Origin: Nitrospiraceae bacterium
Lineage (GTDB): Bacteria; Nitrospirota; Thermodesulfovibrionia; UBA6902
Assembly: GCA_003599275.1 (NCBI GenBank)
Contig: QZJG01000005.1
Location: forward strand, 1-64,000
Direction of reading: 5' to 3'
Length of the DNA: 64,000 nt
Positions 44,249 to 53,623 of the stretch are shown here, piece by piece (position 1 is the stretch's first letter; the number at the start of each line of letters is the position of its first letter). The translations under genes and the position numbers were made by a program. The notes beneath the pieces are model-generated. The model saw only the letters and a program-made list of their open reading frames with translations. It had not been told where the DNA came from and searched no databases.

Positions 44249-44398
44249 TCACCTGAACAAATCCGGAAACTCTCTCCACCACTTTATCTGGTTTTCAAAA
44301 AACAATGTTCTTTCCGGTACCGTGAAATACAGCGCCGCCATCAGAAATACGATTACCATAAACAATATAAAAAATATTTTTTCTCTGTCAGCCTTCAT
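44249..44398 (-). CDS. Small single-span membrane protein (49 aa), below the ORF-track cutoff
   Basis: The sequence starts MKADREKIFFILFMVIVFLM and ends with a Trp/Phe/Arg-rich tail (KWWREFPDLFR). One membrane helix spans about residues 8-27. The start ATG overlaps the end of the GT-C-like gene by 11 bases, and the stop is seven bases before the glycosyltransferase ATG, so it fills the gap exactly and would be translationally coupled. I know no family. It may be an accessory subunit of the neighbouring transferase. Confidence 0.6.
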   Translation of the reverse strand: MKADREKIFFILFMVIVFLMAALYFTVPERTLFFENQIKWWREFPDLFR

Positions 44399-46352
44399 CT
44401 TTGTTGAATTTCAGGACCTTGTAGTTTTCATCGGCGTAGACCGTCCTGAATCTCTCTTTAAGCCTGCCCAGCCATCCAAGAGATGAACGTGCCTTTTCTT
44501 CCCTGTCAATCCATTTATCTTCTTCCGAATTCCGCCTGATTAATACATGTGTCGTATTGCTGTGTCTCAACATTTTCAGCCATTCATTATAATGGTCGGC
44601 CTTGATATAAGCCACCTTGTTTGAAAAAGCGCTGTTCCATAAAGGGGTCAGAAACAGGGGTTCAAAGGTATGAGCAAGGACGTCGCCGCCTGATATGTTT
44701 CTGCCAAGCCATATCCAGTATCCATATTCCTGGCGCGCGTGCAGATCGATACTGAATGCGTTGTGCTGCGCAAGGGTGCGTTCATTTGCAGGCAGATGCA
44801 TGAACTTCTTGATCTGCAACGGCATAACGCAAGGCGAGTTCGCTGTAAAGGCTGTATAACCGGCAAGCGCCAGGGCGATGATCTTCAACACGTTTCCTCT
44901 TTTACCAAAATAATCGAGCATAAGTCCGAAGGACAATACCCCTGATCCAAAGAGGAAGATAACATATCTCGAATTCCAGTTTCTGGTATGAATAAGGAAT
45001 GTAACAAAAAGTACGGCGCTTACCGAAAGAAAACCGTATCGCCTTTTAACCAGGGCATATACGATGGAAAACAGCAAACCCGGCAGGAACAGGACAAACC
45101 ACAGGGGGCCGAAACCGCTTACCCGCGAGTCATAGAAATAATATTCGACCCGTTCCATCCAGACATACAGTATCCTTTTAACGGGCGACAGGCCTTCAAA
45201 GACCGGCGGAAGCGGTTCGATGAATTCCTTGTATAATCCCTTGAAGATTGTAACATTGAATACGGAAACCTCCATGGGATATACAGGGCTGCCGTAAAGT
45301 ATCCAGTTTTTGATGTACCAGTAGCCTCCTATTAAAATCGCCGGGACCGCAAAATACAGGAGATAGGGTTTAATGCCCAGGACCGGCCTCCCCTTTACCA
45401 TCTCCTGCGCCCAGAAAAAGGCCGACAGCACAATAACAAATAAAGGGCCCGATCCTTTTGCTCCGAGCAATATCCCCGTTGCCAGCCCGGCCAATAAAAC
45501 AGGGAGGGAAGAGGGGACCCGGGACTGGCGGGAAGAAGGATTGCTGTGCAAAAGAAAATTGATCGCGGCAAGAAACAGCGCAGACACCGTGACATCGATA
45601 TAGTTTGTCGTGACCTGAAGAATTGTTATGGGCGCGAAGAAGAAAAGCAGGGCCGAATAAATCGCGTTCCTCCCGCTGATATTTATTTTTACGGCAATGC
45701 CGTAGACTGCAAAGATGCCGATTATGACAAAAAGGAGCTGGCCCAGGTCCGCTATGACGTCAGACCGCAGGAATATTATGTTCCATATAAAAAGCAGTTC
45801 AGCATTCTTCGGAAAAATATTCATAAACTGGGTGATCATCGAGAAGACAGGATTTTCCTGTATGGCGCCGCTCTGGATGATATAGCCCGCCATCGGCAGA
45901 TGATACCAGATCGCGTCCCATGCATAAGAGGGGAAAAGGTATCCCAAAAAGATTGCCCAGCACATAGTTATTGAAAACAGGACGATCAGCAAAAGCAGTA
46001 TGAAGTCCTTTTTAATTATGCCGGCAAGGCGTATTGTCCTGTCATTAAGTTCATTCAGGATGCCGCTGACAAATGGTTTGATATTCTCTTCATGGCCCAT
46101 TTTGCCGTGGAATAAAGCGCCGGCCAGGACAACCGATGATATGGAAAGGTTAAGCAGAAACAGGGGAACTGCGTAAAGACTCCTGAACAATACACCAAGC
46201 AGAAGCTCTGTCAGAATTATCTGCGTTAAACAGAGTACCAGGGCGCCTGTTACTCTGTCGATGAAAGGTAAAATGTCTCTCTTCCTGAAAAGGAATATGT
46301 GCCAGGAGGAAAACAGGAGAAGATTGATACTTATATATGCTGCGGTGTTCAA
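44388..46352 (-). CDS. Polytopic GT-C-like glycosyltransferase
   Basis: A 654-residue integral membrane protein with at least ten spans. After the first spans comes SYAWDAIWYHLPMAGYI, with the acidic residue and His typical of the first extracytoplasmic loop of GT-C (PMT/ArnT/GT39-like) enzymes. A soluble C-terminal domain (about 560-654) follows. It probably moves a sugar from a polyprenyl-phosphate donor to a lipid or protein on the outer face of the inner membrane, with the downstream DPM-like enzyme providing the donor. The acceptor is unknown. Confidence 0.7.
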   Translation of the reverse strand: MNTAAYISINLLLFSSWHIFLFRKRDILPFIDRVTGALVLCLTQIILTELLLGVLFRSLYAVPLFLLNLSISSVVLAGALFHGKMGHEENIKPFVSGILNELNDRTIRLAGIIKKDFILLLLIVLFSITMCWAIFLGYLFPSYAWDAIWYHLPMAGYIIQSGAIQENPVFSMITQFMNIFPKNAELLFIWNIIFLRSDVIADLGQLLFVIIGIFAVYGIAVKINISGRNAIYSALLFFFAPITILQVTTNYIDVTVSALFLAAINFLLHSNPSSRQSRVPSSLPVLLAGLATGILLGAKGSGPLFVIVLSAFFWAQEMVKGRPVLGIKPYLLYFAVPAILIGGYWYIKNWILYGSPVYPMEVSVFNVTIFKGLYKEFIEPLPPVFEGLSPVKRILYVWMERVEYYFYDSRVSGFGPLWFVLFLPGLLFSIVYALVKRRYGFLSVSAVLFVTFLIHTRNWNSRYVIFLFGSGVLSFGLMLDYFGKRGNVLKIIALALAGYTAFTANSPCVMPLQIKKFMHLPANERTLAQHNAFSIDLHARQEYGYWIWLGRNISGGDVLAHTFEPLFLTPLWNSAFSNKVAYIKADHYNEWLKMLRHSNTTHVLIRRNSEEDKWIDREEKARSSLGWLGRLKERFRTVYADENYKVLKFNKDEG

Positions 46353-46966
46353 TCAGTCAAAACAGTTCCAGAACCTTCTGAAACTGCAGTCCGTCATTTC
46401 ATGATAGCGCCTTAACCGGGCTTCAGCCTCGTCCTTCATCCCCATTTTTCCGTAGACTGCCGCGATGTCCCACAACGCATAACGGTGTGAGGGGTCTTCT
46501 TCAAGGACCTTTTGGTATTGTGCCAGGGCTTCTTCATATTGGCCGCTTTCCACGTAAATGGAAGCCATATCATATAATGCATGAACATTTCCCGGATTTA
46601 TCTCCAATGCCTTTTTATAGCGGGCCATGGCTTTTTCGTAATCGCGTTTTTCCTTGTAAACATATCCCAGGTCATAATTGGCAAAAGGATGACCGGGGAA
46701 AATATCGAGGAGTTTTTTGTACGCAACCTCCGCTTTATCGTAATCTTTCCTTTCTTTGTAGGTCAATCCGATCTGGTAATAAGCATATGCGTCATCCGGA
46801 TTTGACTTAACGGCCTCTGTGAACTCTTCGACGGCCTTGTCCTGCAAATTTAAGGTCTGATAAAAGATTGCGAGGAGGGTATGCCTGTTATCGACAACAT
46901 AAAAAGATAATATTGCTAAGAGGGAACCCGCTATCAGGGTATAGATAATTTTTTTTTATTCTTCAT
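46353..46966 (-). pseudogene. Membrane-anchored TPR protein interrupted by a frameshift at an A9 run
   Basis: The track shows 164 residues with four TPR units (AYYQIGLTYKERKDYDKAEVAYKKL, ANYDLGYVYKEKRDYEKAMARYKKA and so on). Upstream on the same strand, ATG at 46966 opens MKNKKK, then a run of nine A (plus 46949-46957). In the recorded frame it stops after IP. With one more A it reads IIYTLIAGSLLAILSFYVV and joins the TPR region without a break. So the natural gene encodes a signal-anchored TPR protein. A sequencing error, a mutation or programmed slippage are all possible. TPR proteins often scaffold polysaccharide assembly. Confidence 0.7.
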
Positions 46967-47070
46967 CTCTGAAAATCTTCAATCTTGTCAGCCTGAACAG
47001 AAATTCCCCAACACATTTCCTGAATAGTCAATTCCTCGCAAACTGTGAAACCATCGCTTGCCCGGTTTGT

Positions 47071-48054
47071 TTAGTGCACGTAGACCACGGCCAAACCGAA
47101 GGTTTCTCCCAGGGCGCTGTTTTTTGTCTTGAACTCGCCAACACCCGACAGGTCCCTGTTGTATGAAACTACCGTCTGCCATTTAGGAGTTATGTTAAAC
47201 TGAAGCCCTGCGTAGGCATTCAAACTGGACGACTCAAGCGCAAGGGTATCCTGGATAAGCGCCCCCTCGGCATGATTGTTGGCTGCTGTTCCTGTTTCGA
47301 AGCTTTTCGTTATAAGCTCATTTGAAACCTCTGCGTTTCCAAGTGCCTTTGTCCATGCCACATACGCCACTGCTGATAACCAGGACGTGAGGGGATAACC
47401 GCCACCGAAGGAAACCTTGAGCTGATCGGATGGCTTAAATGTGACCGGGTCAAACTTTTCGTTTTCAAATCTGTACTTATATCCTGTATTAAGCCATGCA
47501 TATCCTTTGCCGAAACCCCTTCCTAACAGGATCGCCAAAGTCGCGTCGTACTGGCCGTCCCCCAAACTTAAATCCTCAAGCGGGTGGCCGTAGTGATATG
47601 CTTCAGGGATCTTTACTTCCCCCTGTAGAGACATCAGTGCCCCGGAACCTAACAGGTTTTGAACAAGATTATATCTCAGGCCCAGGTTAATATCGCCTAT
47701 TCCGTTTGGTCCGTCTTCTCCTGCAAACTTCATGGTATCATTGGAACGCTGCCGGTCATACGGCACCGACCCATAGACAGTGAGTGTATCGATAATCCCA
47801 TATTCTCCGTAATACGTCACCTTGCTCGATGTAAACTCTTCTTCTTCGTTCCTGAAGACCCTTGAATGTGTATTGACTATCTCATCGCTCGCGTTCCTCT
47901 CGATAGTCGTGAATTTCTTTGTCGTCTTGTAATAACTCAAAGTAAGCTGATTGTAAGAATGGCCCTTTGCCTGCGTCCATGCAGAAAAAGCCTCGCCGGA
48001 AAGAAAAATGCATACCGCCAACATCAGAAACATCGTAAAGATATTTTTCCTCAT
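47071..48054 (-). CDS. Outer-membrane beta-barrel protein of the cell-envelope cluster
   Basis: A 327-residue protein with signal peptide (1-24, cleavage after AFS-A) and repeated amphipathic strands (VTYYGEYGIIDTLTVYGSVP, GDINLGLRYNLV, AWLNTGYKYRFENE). It resembles transporter-like barrels of the phenol-degradation/MetA style, but the ligand is not predictable. It ends in VVYVH and not Phe. It lies 62 bases downstream of the glycosyltransferase gene on the same strand, so it may be the export pore of that polymer system. Confidence 0.65.
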   Translation of the reverse strand: MRKNIFTMFLMLAVCIFLSGEAFSAWTQAKGHSYNQLTLSYYKTTKKFTTIERNASDEIVNTHSRVFRNEEEEFTSSKVTYYGEYGIIDTLTVYGSVPYDRQRSNDTMKFAGEDGPNGIGDINLGLRYNLVQNLLGSGALMSLQGEVKIPEAYHYGHPLEDLSLGDGQYDATLAILLGRGFGKGYAWLNTGYKYRFENEKFDPVTFKPSDQLKVSFGGGYPLTSWLSAVAYVAWTKALGNAEVSNELITKSFETGTAANNHAEGALIQDTLALESSSLNAYAGLQFNITPKWQTVVSYNRDLSGVGEFKTKNSALGETFGLAVVYVH

Positions 48055-48116
48055 AACATTTTGCTCCTTTGAAGTGGAATTTATTTACTAAGGTACAACA
48101 ACCCTTCACCAACAGA

Positions 48117-49682
48117 CTAAGCAGCAATTACATCTTCAGTATTTCGCCTGGAAATCAGATGGCGTACAAGACGGTTTGAAATCAACCGTCCTAATATTAC
48201 TTGATAAAGCGACAAAAAAGCAACATAGAAATAACCTACCTGGAAAATCATAAGGAAAGGAATAGACACGTAAACTCTGTTTATAAAAGCAAAGTAAATA
48301 TTGAATGTAAAATATATCCCCAGGAGCAATTCAAGAATTACCAGCAAGTTGATCTCTCCCCTGTATTTCTTGCCGAACCACCGGTCCCTCTTCTTTTCAA
48401 TCATGTATTTCGGCGTCCGTTTGAATTCGGTCTTTTTGTTGAACAGCGCCTCAAGCACCGCCTTTGAATTATTTACGGTGAGACCTATCCCGAGAGACAT
48501 CAGCATGGGCATATAAACCAGTCTTGATTTCCAGTCTTTATAAGCTTCTTTCTGGGAGCACAGATAAAAAAATGATATGCCGGTCGTCGCCACAAGCAAA
48601 AAAGGCACGTCTGCCACAAGCATCTGGAACCATCCGATGTTTATCCTCGCAACCATGGACGGATACATCAATACCGAGAGCAGCAACATGAGCAGATACG
48701 ACATATTGTTTGTCAAATGGAAAAAAGCCTCCACTTTCACCTTTAGCGGGAGGTCGCTCTTTATGATCTGCGGGAGCAATTTCTTTGCCGTCTGTATCGA
48801 GCCCTTGGCCCACCTGTTCTGCTGGCTCTTGAACGCGTTGACATCAACGGGGATTTCCGAGGGAGAAGTTTCATCCTTCAGAAAAATAAATTTCCATCCT
48901 TTAAGCTGCGATCTGTAGCTCAGATCGAGGTCTTCCGTAAGGGTGTCATGCTGCCAGCCTCCTGCCGATTCTATGGCTTCCCTTCTCCAGACGCCTGCTG
49001 TCCCGTTGAAGTTGAAAAACCGCCCGGACCAGTTCCTCGCGGTGTGCTCTATGACGAAATGTCCGTCAAGCATAATGGCCTGAATTTTGGTCAGGAATGA
49101 ATAGTCCCTGTTCAGATACGACCATCTCGTCTGTACCATGCCGACGGATTTGTCGGCAAAATAATGAATGGTCTTTTGCAACACGGCAGCCTGGGGCACG
49201 AAATCAGCGTCAAACACCGCAACCAGTTCGCCTTTGGCAGTCCTGAGTCCATGCTCAAGAGCGCCGCTTTTAAATCCTTCCCTGCTGCCGCGATGGATGT
49301 AATGAATATCGTGTCCTTTCTTCCGGAACTCATCTACGCATTCCCTGGCGACGACCGTTGTTTCATCCGTAGAATCGTCAAGCACCTGTATATCAAGAAG
49401 CTCCCCGGGATATTCAATTTCACAGGAAGCGGCAATCAGTCGCCTGACAACATACATCTCGTTATATATGGGGAGCTGAATGGTAACGCGGGGGAGCTTG
49501 TCCAGCTTTCCCTTGAGCTGAGGTCTGTCTTTCCGGTGCCTGTAATAAAGATATACCATGTAATAGCGGTGGGATGCGTAAATAAAAACCGTTATCAGGA
49601 CGAGAAAATATATTATTAAAAATAAATAAAGCAGCATATGAGCAACCCCTGTAAAATGATAGAAAAATTTATGAAGAGCCAT
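48117..49682 (-). CDS. Processive family 2 glycosyltransferase, cellulose/glucomannan-synthase-like
   Basis: About 521 residues with an N-terminal span (18-42), GT-A domain and four C-terminal spans. The catalytic set is complete: RVTIQLPIYNE, VLDDSTDET, AVFDADFVPQ as DxD, TLTEDLDLSYR, and QQNRWAKGS as QxxRW. This branch includes CslA-like mannan synthases and similar bacterial enzymes. It should make a beta-linked polysaccharide at the inner membrane. I choose MALHKFFYHF (49682) and not the track start eight codons earlier. It is the first gene of the minus-strand envelope cluster. Confidence 0.85.
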   Translation of the reverse strand: MALHKFFYHFTGVAHMLLYLFLIIYFLVLITVFIYASHRYYMVYLYYRHRKDRPQLKGKLDKLPRVTIQLPIYNEMYVVRRLIAASCEIEYPGELLDIQVLDDSTDETTVVARECVDEFRKKGHDIHYIHRGSREGFKSGALEHGLRTAKGELVAVFDADFVPQAAVLQKTIHYFADKSVGMVQTRWSYLNRDYSFLTKIQAIMLDGHFVIEHTARNWSGRFFNFNGTAGVWRREAIESAGGWQHDTLTEDLDLSYRSQLKGWKFIFLKDETSPSEIPVDVNAFKSQQNRWAKGSIQTAKKLLPQIIKSDLPLKVKVEAFFHLTNNMSYLLMLLLSVLMYPSMVARINIGWFQMLVADVPFLLVATTGISFFYLCSQKEAYKDWKSRLVYMPMLMSLGIGLTVNNSKAVLEALFNKKTEFKRTPKYMIEKKRDRWFGKKYRGEINLLVILELLLGIYFTFNIYFAFINRVYVSIPFLMIFQVGYFYVAFLSLYQVILGRLISNRLVRHLISRRNTEDVIAA

Positions 49683-49764
49683 TATAACACACAGCAAATC
49701 CTGCAAGCAAACAAAATTTCATGAGAATTGTAACCCCTCAGTTACGGGTGCAATGCTGCCGAAG

Positions 49765-49916
49765 TTGTCATTCCCGCAAGCCCCTCGCTTCGTCATTGCG
49801 AAGCAATCTCTTTTTATCGCTCGGATAAACTCCGCAATCTCAAAGAAGATTGCCTCGGTCGTATCGACCTCGCAATGACAGGGAATTCAAGCGTTACAGC
49901 TCCATGTCTATTTCAG
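49765..49916. repeat. MITE-like palindromic element, copy 3 (decayed left end)
   Basis: The right arm, read in reverse, gives ATAGACATGGAGCTGTAACG and then TTGAATTCCCTGTCATTGCG, matching the left end of copy 1. The middle shares AAGCAATCTCTTTTTATCGC with copy 2 in reverse complement. The left end beyond GTCATTGCGAAG (49792) is degraded. It occupies most of the 49707-49969 gap. Confidence 0.75.
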
Positions 49917-49969
49917 TGTCTTGTAATCAACTACTTGCTTTTAAAACATATGTGACCATATATTAATAC

Positions 49970-50305
49970 ATGGAACAATGGTCGGGCGAATACCCTGCTG
50001 ATATGTCTCCTTTAAACTGGACCGTAATACTGAAGGCCCTCGCCGATAAAAACCGTTTACAGATCATCCACGAGCTCTTAAAGCATGAAGCTACCGTCAA
50101 TGAATTATCAGATGCCCTCAATCTGAAGGTATACAATATGTCCAAACATCTTAAAGTCCTCGAGGCAAGCGGATTGCTTCAGAAAAGGAAAAACGGCAGC
50201 CGAAGAATATACAATATTACAGAGCAGCTCATGTCCCGCCTGTCCGAAGACAGGCAGGTCCTGGATCTGGGTTGCTGCAAATTCATATTCGTTTCGGAGA
50301 AGTAA
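49970..50305 (+). CDS. ArsR-family winged-helix regulator
   Basis: A 111-residue regulator: ILKALADKNRLQIIHELLKHEATVNELSDAL, then recognition helix VYNMSKHLKVLEASGLL and wing RKNGSRRIYNI. The C-terminal LGCCKFIF holds adjacent cysteines that could bind a thiophilic ligand, though the helix-3 CVC box of ArsR is absent. It is 18 bases upstream of the molybdoenzyme gene and probably controls it. The ribosome site is weak; an ATG 11 codons later is an alternative start. Confidence 0.85.
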   Translation: MEQWSGEYPADMSPLNWTVILKALADKNRLQIIHELLKHEATVNELSDALNLKVYNMSKHLKVLEASGLLQKRKNGSRRIYNITEQLMSRLSEDRQVLDLGCCKFIFVSEK

Positions 50306-50323
50306 CCTTATTTCCGGGGAATC

Positions 50324-53300
50324 ATGGCAAGGCATCAAAAACGATACGGAATGCTGGTCAACCTTGACAGGTGCGTAGGATGCTATGCATGTCAGGTGAC
50401 GTGCAAGGCAGAGTATGACATCCCCTTCGGCGCTTTCCGCTGCAAGGTCGAAACATACCGGTCCGGCTGCTATCCGGATATTACAAAAATTTTCATCCCA
50501 AGGTTTTGCAACCACTGCGACAATGCCCCATGCATCGAGGAATGCAAAGAAGACGCCCTCTTCAAGAATGAGGACGGCGTCGTCATTTTAAAAAGTGATA
50601 AATGCGTGGGCTGCCGGATGTGCCGGGACAAATGTCCCTATAAGGCAATCGATATAAGTCCGGTCACAGGGCAGGCGGAGAAATGCGACTTTTGCCATGG
50701 AAGGACAATAAATGGTCTCTTGCCTGTCTGTGTCCAAAGTTGCATGGGGAAGGCGCTTTTGTTCGGCGATATCAATGACCCGAAAAGCGATATCTCCCTT
50801 GAAATGGCAAAATCCGGCCTGAAGATTTTAAATCCCGAATACGGCACTAATCCATCTATTTTTTATGCATACAAGGGAGATGCCGGCAGCACGCCGTTAA
50901 AGGATTATGCACCCGTGGCCGGACGTTCAACGCGCCGCATAAAGGTCAAACACGACGGACAGGAGGGGGTGGCGGGAAAATTAATATATACGTCCGACGT
51001 CATGTGCCCTTCCGAATGCGGCATAGCCGTACTTGTGCAAGACGGCGTCGCAAAAAAAATTTACGGTAATCCCCACACCCTTGTGAATAACGGCGCATTT
51101 TGCGCAAAGGGCGCTGCGGGGCTGCAACTTACCTATTCCCCTCACAGGATCAAGACCCCTCTCATGAGGACAGGAGAAAGAGGGGAAGATAAATGGAAAG
51201 AGATAACATGGGAGGAGGCATCCGACCATATAGCAAAAAAACTGATCGGGATAAAAAACAGATACGGGCCGGAATCGGTATTCCTCGACTGCGGCGATGT
51301 TACGGACAGAGAGGCATACTACAGGCTCTTTCACGCCTTCGGCACGCCGAATACATACAATCACGGAAGCGTGTGCGACACAAACCGCAAATGGGGACAA
51401 TTCATCATGACGGGAGACGAAAGGCCCCTTCCCGATGTCCAGAGACCTCTCCTGACAAGGGACGACAACAATGAGCTTCATCTTCATAACAGGCATGACG
51501 CCAGACTTATTTTAAACATCGGCGTCAACCCCTTTGTGGCGACGAGATTCAATTACATGTCGAAAGGGATAACGGCCGCCAGGCAGGAGAACGGGTGCAT
51601 CTACATTGTCATTGACCCTGCATACACAAATTCAGCCGCTCACGCCGACATATGGCTCCCAATATTGCCGGGGACGGACACCGCGCTTCTCGCGGGGATG
51701 CTTTATTACATTGTTCAGAATGACGCGGAACACAAATATATCGACCATGATTTCATAAAAAATTACACAGCCGGATGGGAGGAATTCAAAGAAGCGTTTT
51801 TCTCACACACGGAAGCAACGGACCCGTCGAACGGCCTGCATTTTTTCACTCTCGAATGGACCGCGGAGAAGACCGGCATTTCAATAGAGAACATCATGAA
51901 GATATCTCACATGTTCGGCGCCACAAAACCGGCGTCGATCGAGATAGGGATGCACGGCACGGCGCACCACACAAACGGCGACGTGGCCTCCATCCTCATG
52001 ACCGCACTGTGCCTTATAACAGGCAACATGGACGTCCCCGGCGGACTTGTATTCACAGATTCGCAAAAACCCAAAAAAGGCGACAGGACAATCGGGAAAG
52101 ATTTTCTTGAGAAAATGGCCGATAGAAATATAAACGGCAGCAGCGTCAACGGCAGACTGACGGAGCTCAACAAGGACCTTTCCGGAGATTATCCCGCTGC
52201 ATGGAAAGGGGTGTTAGCAGACCTGCCTCAAAAAATAAGGGACGGGATAAAGCTTAAACACGGTGCGTTCAAAGATTATTCCTATCCGGTAAAGGCCTTT
52301 ATAACGAGGGCAGGCAATCCGGTAATCACGGCGGGCAGCACCCCCGACTGGATTGATGCATTGACATTGAAAGCCAACCCCCTTTTGCCGGCTTTCAACA
52401 ATGAAGAGGCAGGAGGGCTTTTAAATGAATACCAGCTTGAGCTGATGGTGTTCATCGACACGCACATCACCGAGACCGGGAAGTATGCGGACATAATCCT
52501 TCCGGAAGCGGGCTTTCTCGAAAGGATGGGAACGAGCGATGTCTATACCATGAGTCCCGAAATTGCGATCAGGGACCAGGTCATCAGGCCGCTTTATGCG
52601 TCCAGGACACCTTTTGATATTATGCTGGCCCTTTCCGACGCATTAACAAAAAACGGCGACCCTGATATAAGGACGGAAGATTTCAGGGGAAGGTATGAAA
52701 ACGAAGAGGCCTTCATAAACGAGATATTAGCCGAAGCCCCTGGATTCAGCAATATCGGCGGACCGCTTCCATATCCCGATCTCCCTGAAGGATGTTTGAT
52801 AATCGGGACGCCCGACAATCCATCGGCTGTATGGGGGAAAAAGGTCATAAAGCAGGGCGAAGCCCTTACCGTCGACTGGCTGAGAAGGCATAACGGCGTC
52901 GCGGTCTGGCCTGCAAGTTATTTCAGATACAAAAAATCCGATGGCTCTCCGTCCGGCATATATCCGAAAACAGCTTCAAGAAAATTCGAGTTTAAATTCG
53001 GCCGCCTCGAAGCCCTGAATAAAAAGTCAGGGACGGATTTCCCGTCCACCTTTTACTGGACGGACTGCAAATGGGACCCGAAAAACCCTTTATACAGGGA
53101 CGCGAACAAAGAATACCCTTTTCAGTTGATAACCGGCAGGGTACATCATGCAATGACAATGACTGTGGTATGTCCTTACCTTGCAGAAACAGAGACCGAA
53201 TGCATGCAAAGACTCAACGAAGAATTCAGGTCCGGCGAAACTCATTTTGCCGCAGGCTCGGTCTCGGTCCCGGTTTTCGCAATTAACAAATCCGACGGCG

Positions 53301-53581
53301 AAAAACTCGGCGTCAATACCGGCGACATTGTAATTCTCGAAACCCCGTTGAAGAAACGGGTCAGAGGCAAGGTATATCTTACGGAAGAAATCATGCCGGG
53401 CGTCATTAAAACCGCCTTTGGACCCGGGGGACAAAAAGCGTCGGGGATCGGCTTTATGAATTGCGTTGCCGGATACACCCCGAATATAAATGAATGCTTT
53501 GACCCTGAAAACATTTCCCGTTTCACCGGGATGCCGGGATTCGGGGATGTAATGGTCAGAGTCATCAAAGAGACCCCGTAA
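50324..53581 (+). CDS. Fused four-cluster ferredoxin / molybdopterin oxidoreductase (DMSO-reductase family)
   Basis: A 1085-residue fusion. Residues 1-about 190 are a PsrB/DmsB-type subunit with four Cys clusters (CVGCYACQVTC, CNHCDNAPCIEEC, CVGCRMCRDKC, and CDFC...CVQSC). Residues about 215-1085 are the catalytic subunit: an N-terminal iron-sulfur site with C228, C232 and C260, a Mo-binding candidate C351 in YNHGSVCDT, and the C-terminal molydopterin-binding domain. The usual Fe-S motif has four ligands; here only three cysteines are visible and Asp225 sits at the first position. No Tat signal or membrane subunit is present, so it is probably cytoplasmic. The substrate is unknown; polysulfide, thiosulfate or arsenic compounds are candidates from family and regulator type. 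Confidence 0.82.
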   Translation: MARHQKRYGMLVNLDRCVGCYACQVTCKAEYDIPFGAFRCKVETYRSGCYPDITKIFIPRFCNHCDNAPCIEECKEDALFKNEDGVVILKSDKCVGCRMCRDKCPYKAIDISPVTGQAEKCDFCHGRTINGLLPVCVQSCMGKALLFGDINDPKSDISLEMAKSGLKILNPEYGTNPSIFYAYKGDAGSTPLKDYAPVAGRSTRRIKVKHDGQEGVAGKLIYTSDVMCPSECGIAVLVQDGVAKKIYGNPHTLVNNGAFCAKGAAGLQLTYSPHRIKTPLMRTGERGEDKWKEITWEEASDHIAKKLIGIKNRYGPESVFLDCGDVTDREAYYRLFHAFGTPNTYNHGSVCDTNRKWGQFIMTGDERPLPDVQRPLLTRDDNNELHLHNRHDARLILNIGVNPFVATRFNYMSKGITAARQENGCIYIVIDPAYTNSAAHADIWLPILPGTDTALLAGMLYYIVQNDAEHKYIDHDFIKNYTAGWEEFKEAFFSHTEATDPSNGLHFFTLEWTAEKTGISIENIMKISHMFGATKPASIEIGMHGTAHHTNGDVASILMTALCLITGNMDVPGGLVFTDSQKPKKGDRTIGKDFLEKMADRNINGSSVNGRLTELNKDLSGDYPAAWKGVLADLPQKIRDGIKLKHGAFKDYSYPVKAFITRAGNPVITAGSTPDWIDALTLKANPLLPAFNNEEAGGLLNEYQLELMVFIDTHITETGKYADIILPEAGFLERMGTSDVYTMSPEIAIRDQVIRPLYASRTPFDIMLALSDALTKNGDPDIRTEDFRGRYENEEAFINEILAEAPGFSNIGGPLPYPDLPEGCLIIGTPDNPSAVWGKKVIKQGEALTVDWLRRHNGVAVWPASYFRYKKSDGSPSGIYPKTASRKFEFKFGRLEALNKKSGTDFPSTFYWTDCKWDPKNPLYRDANKEYPFQLITGRVHHAMTMTVVCPYLAETETECMQRLNEEFRSGETHFAAGSVSVPVFAINKSDGEKLGVNTGDIVILETPLKKRVRGKVYLTEEIMPGVIKTAFGPGGQKASGIGFMNCVAGYTPNINECFDPENISRFTGMPGFGDVMVRVIKETP

Positions 53582-53623
53582 CCCTTGAAAAAACCGGATA
53601 CAATTGCTAAATTAACTTCCACC

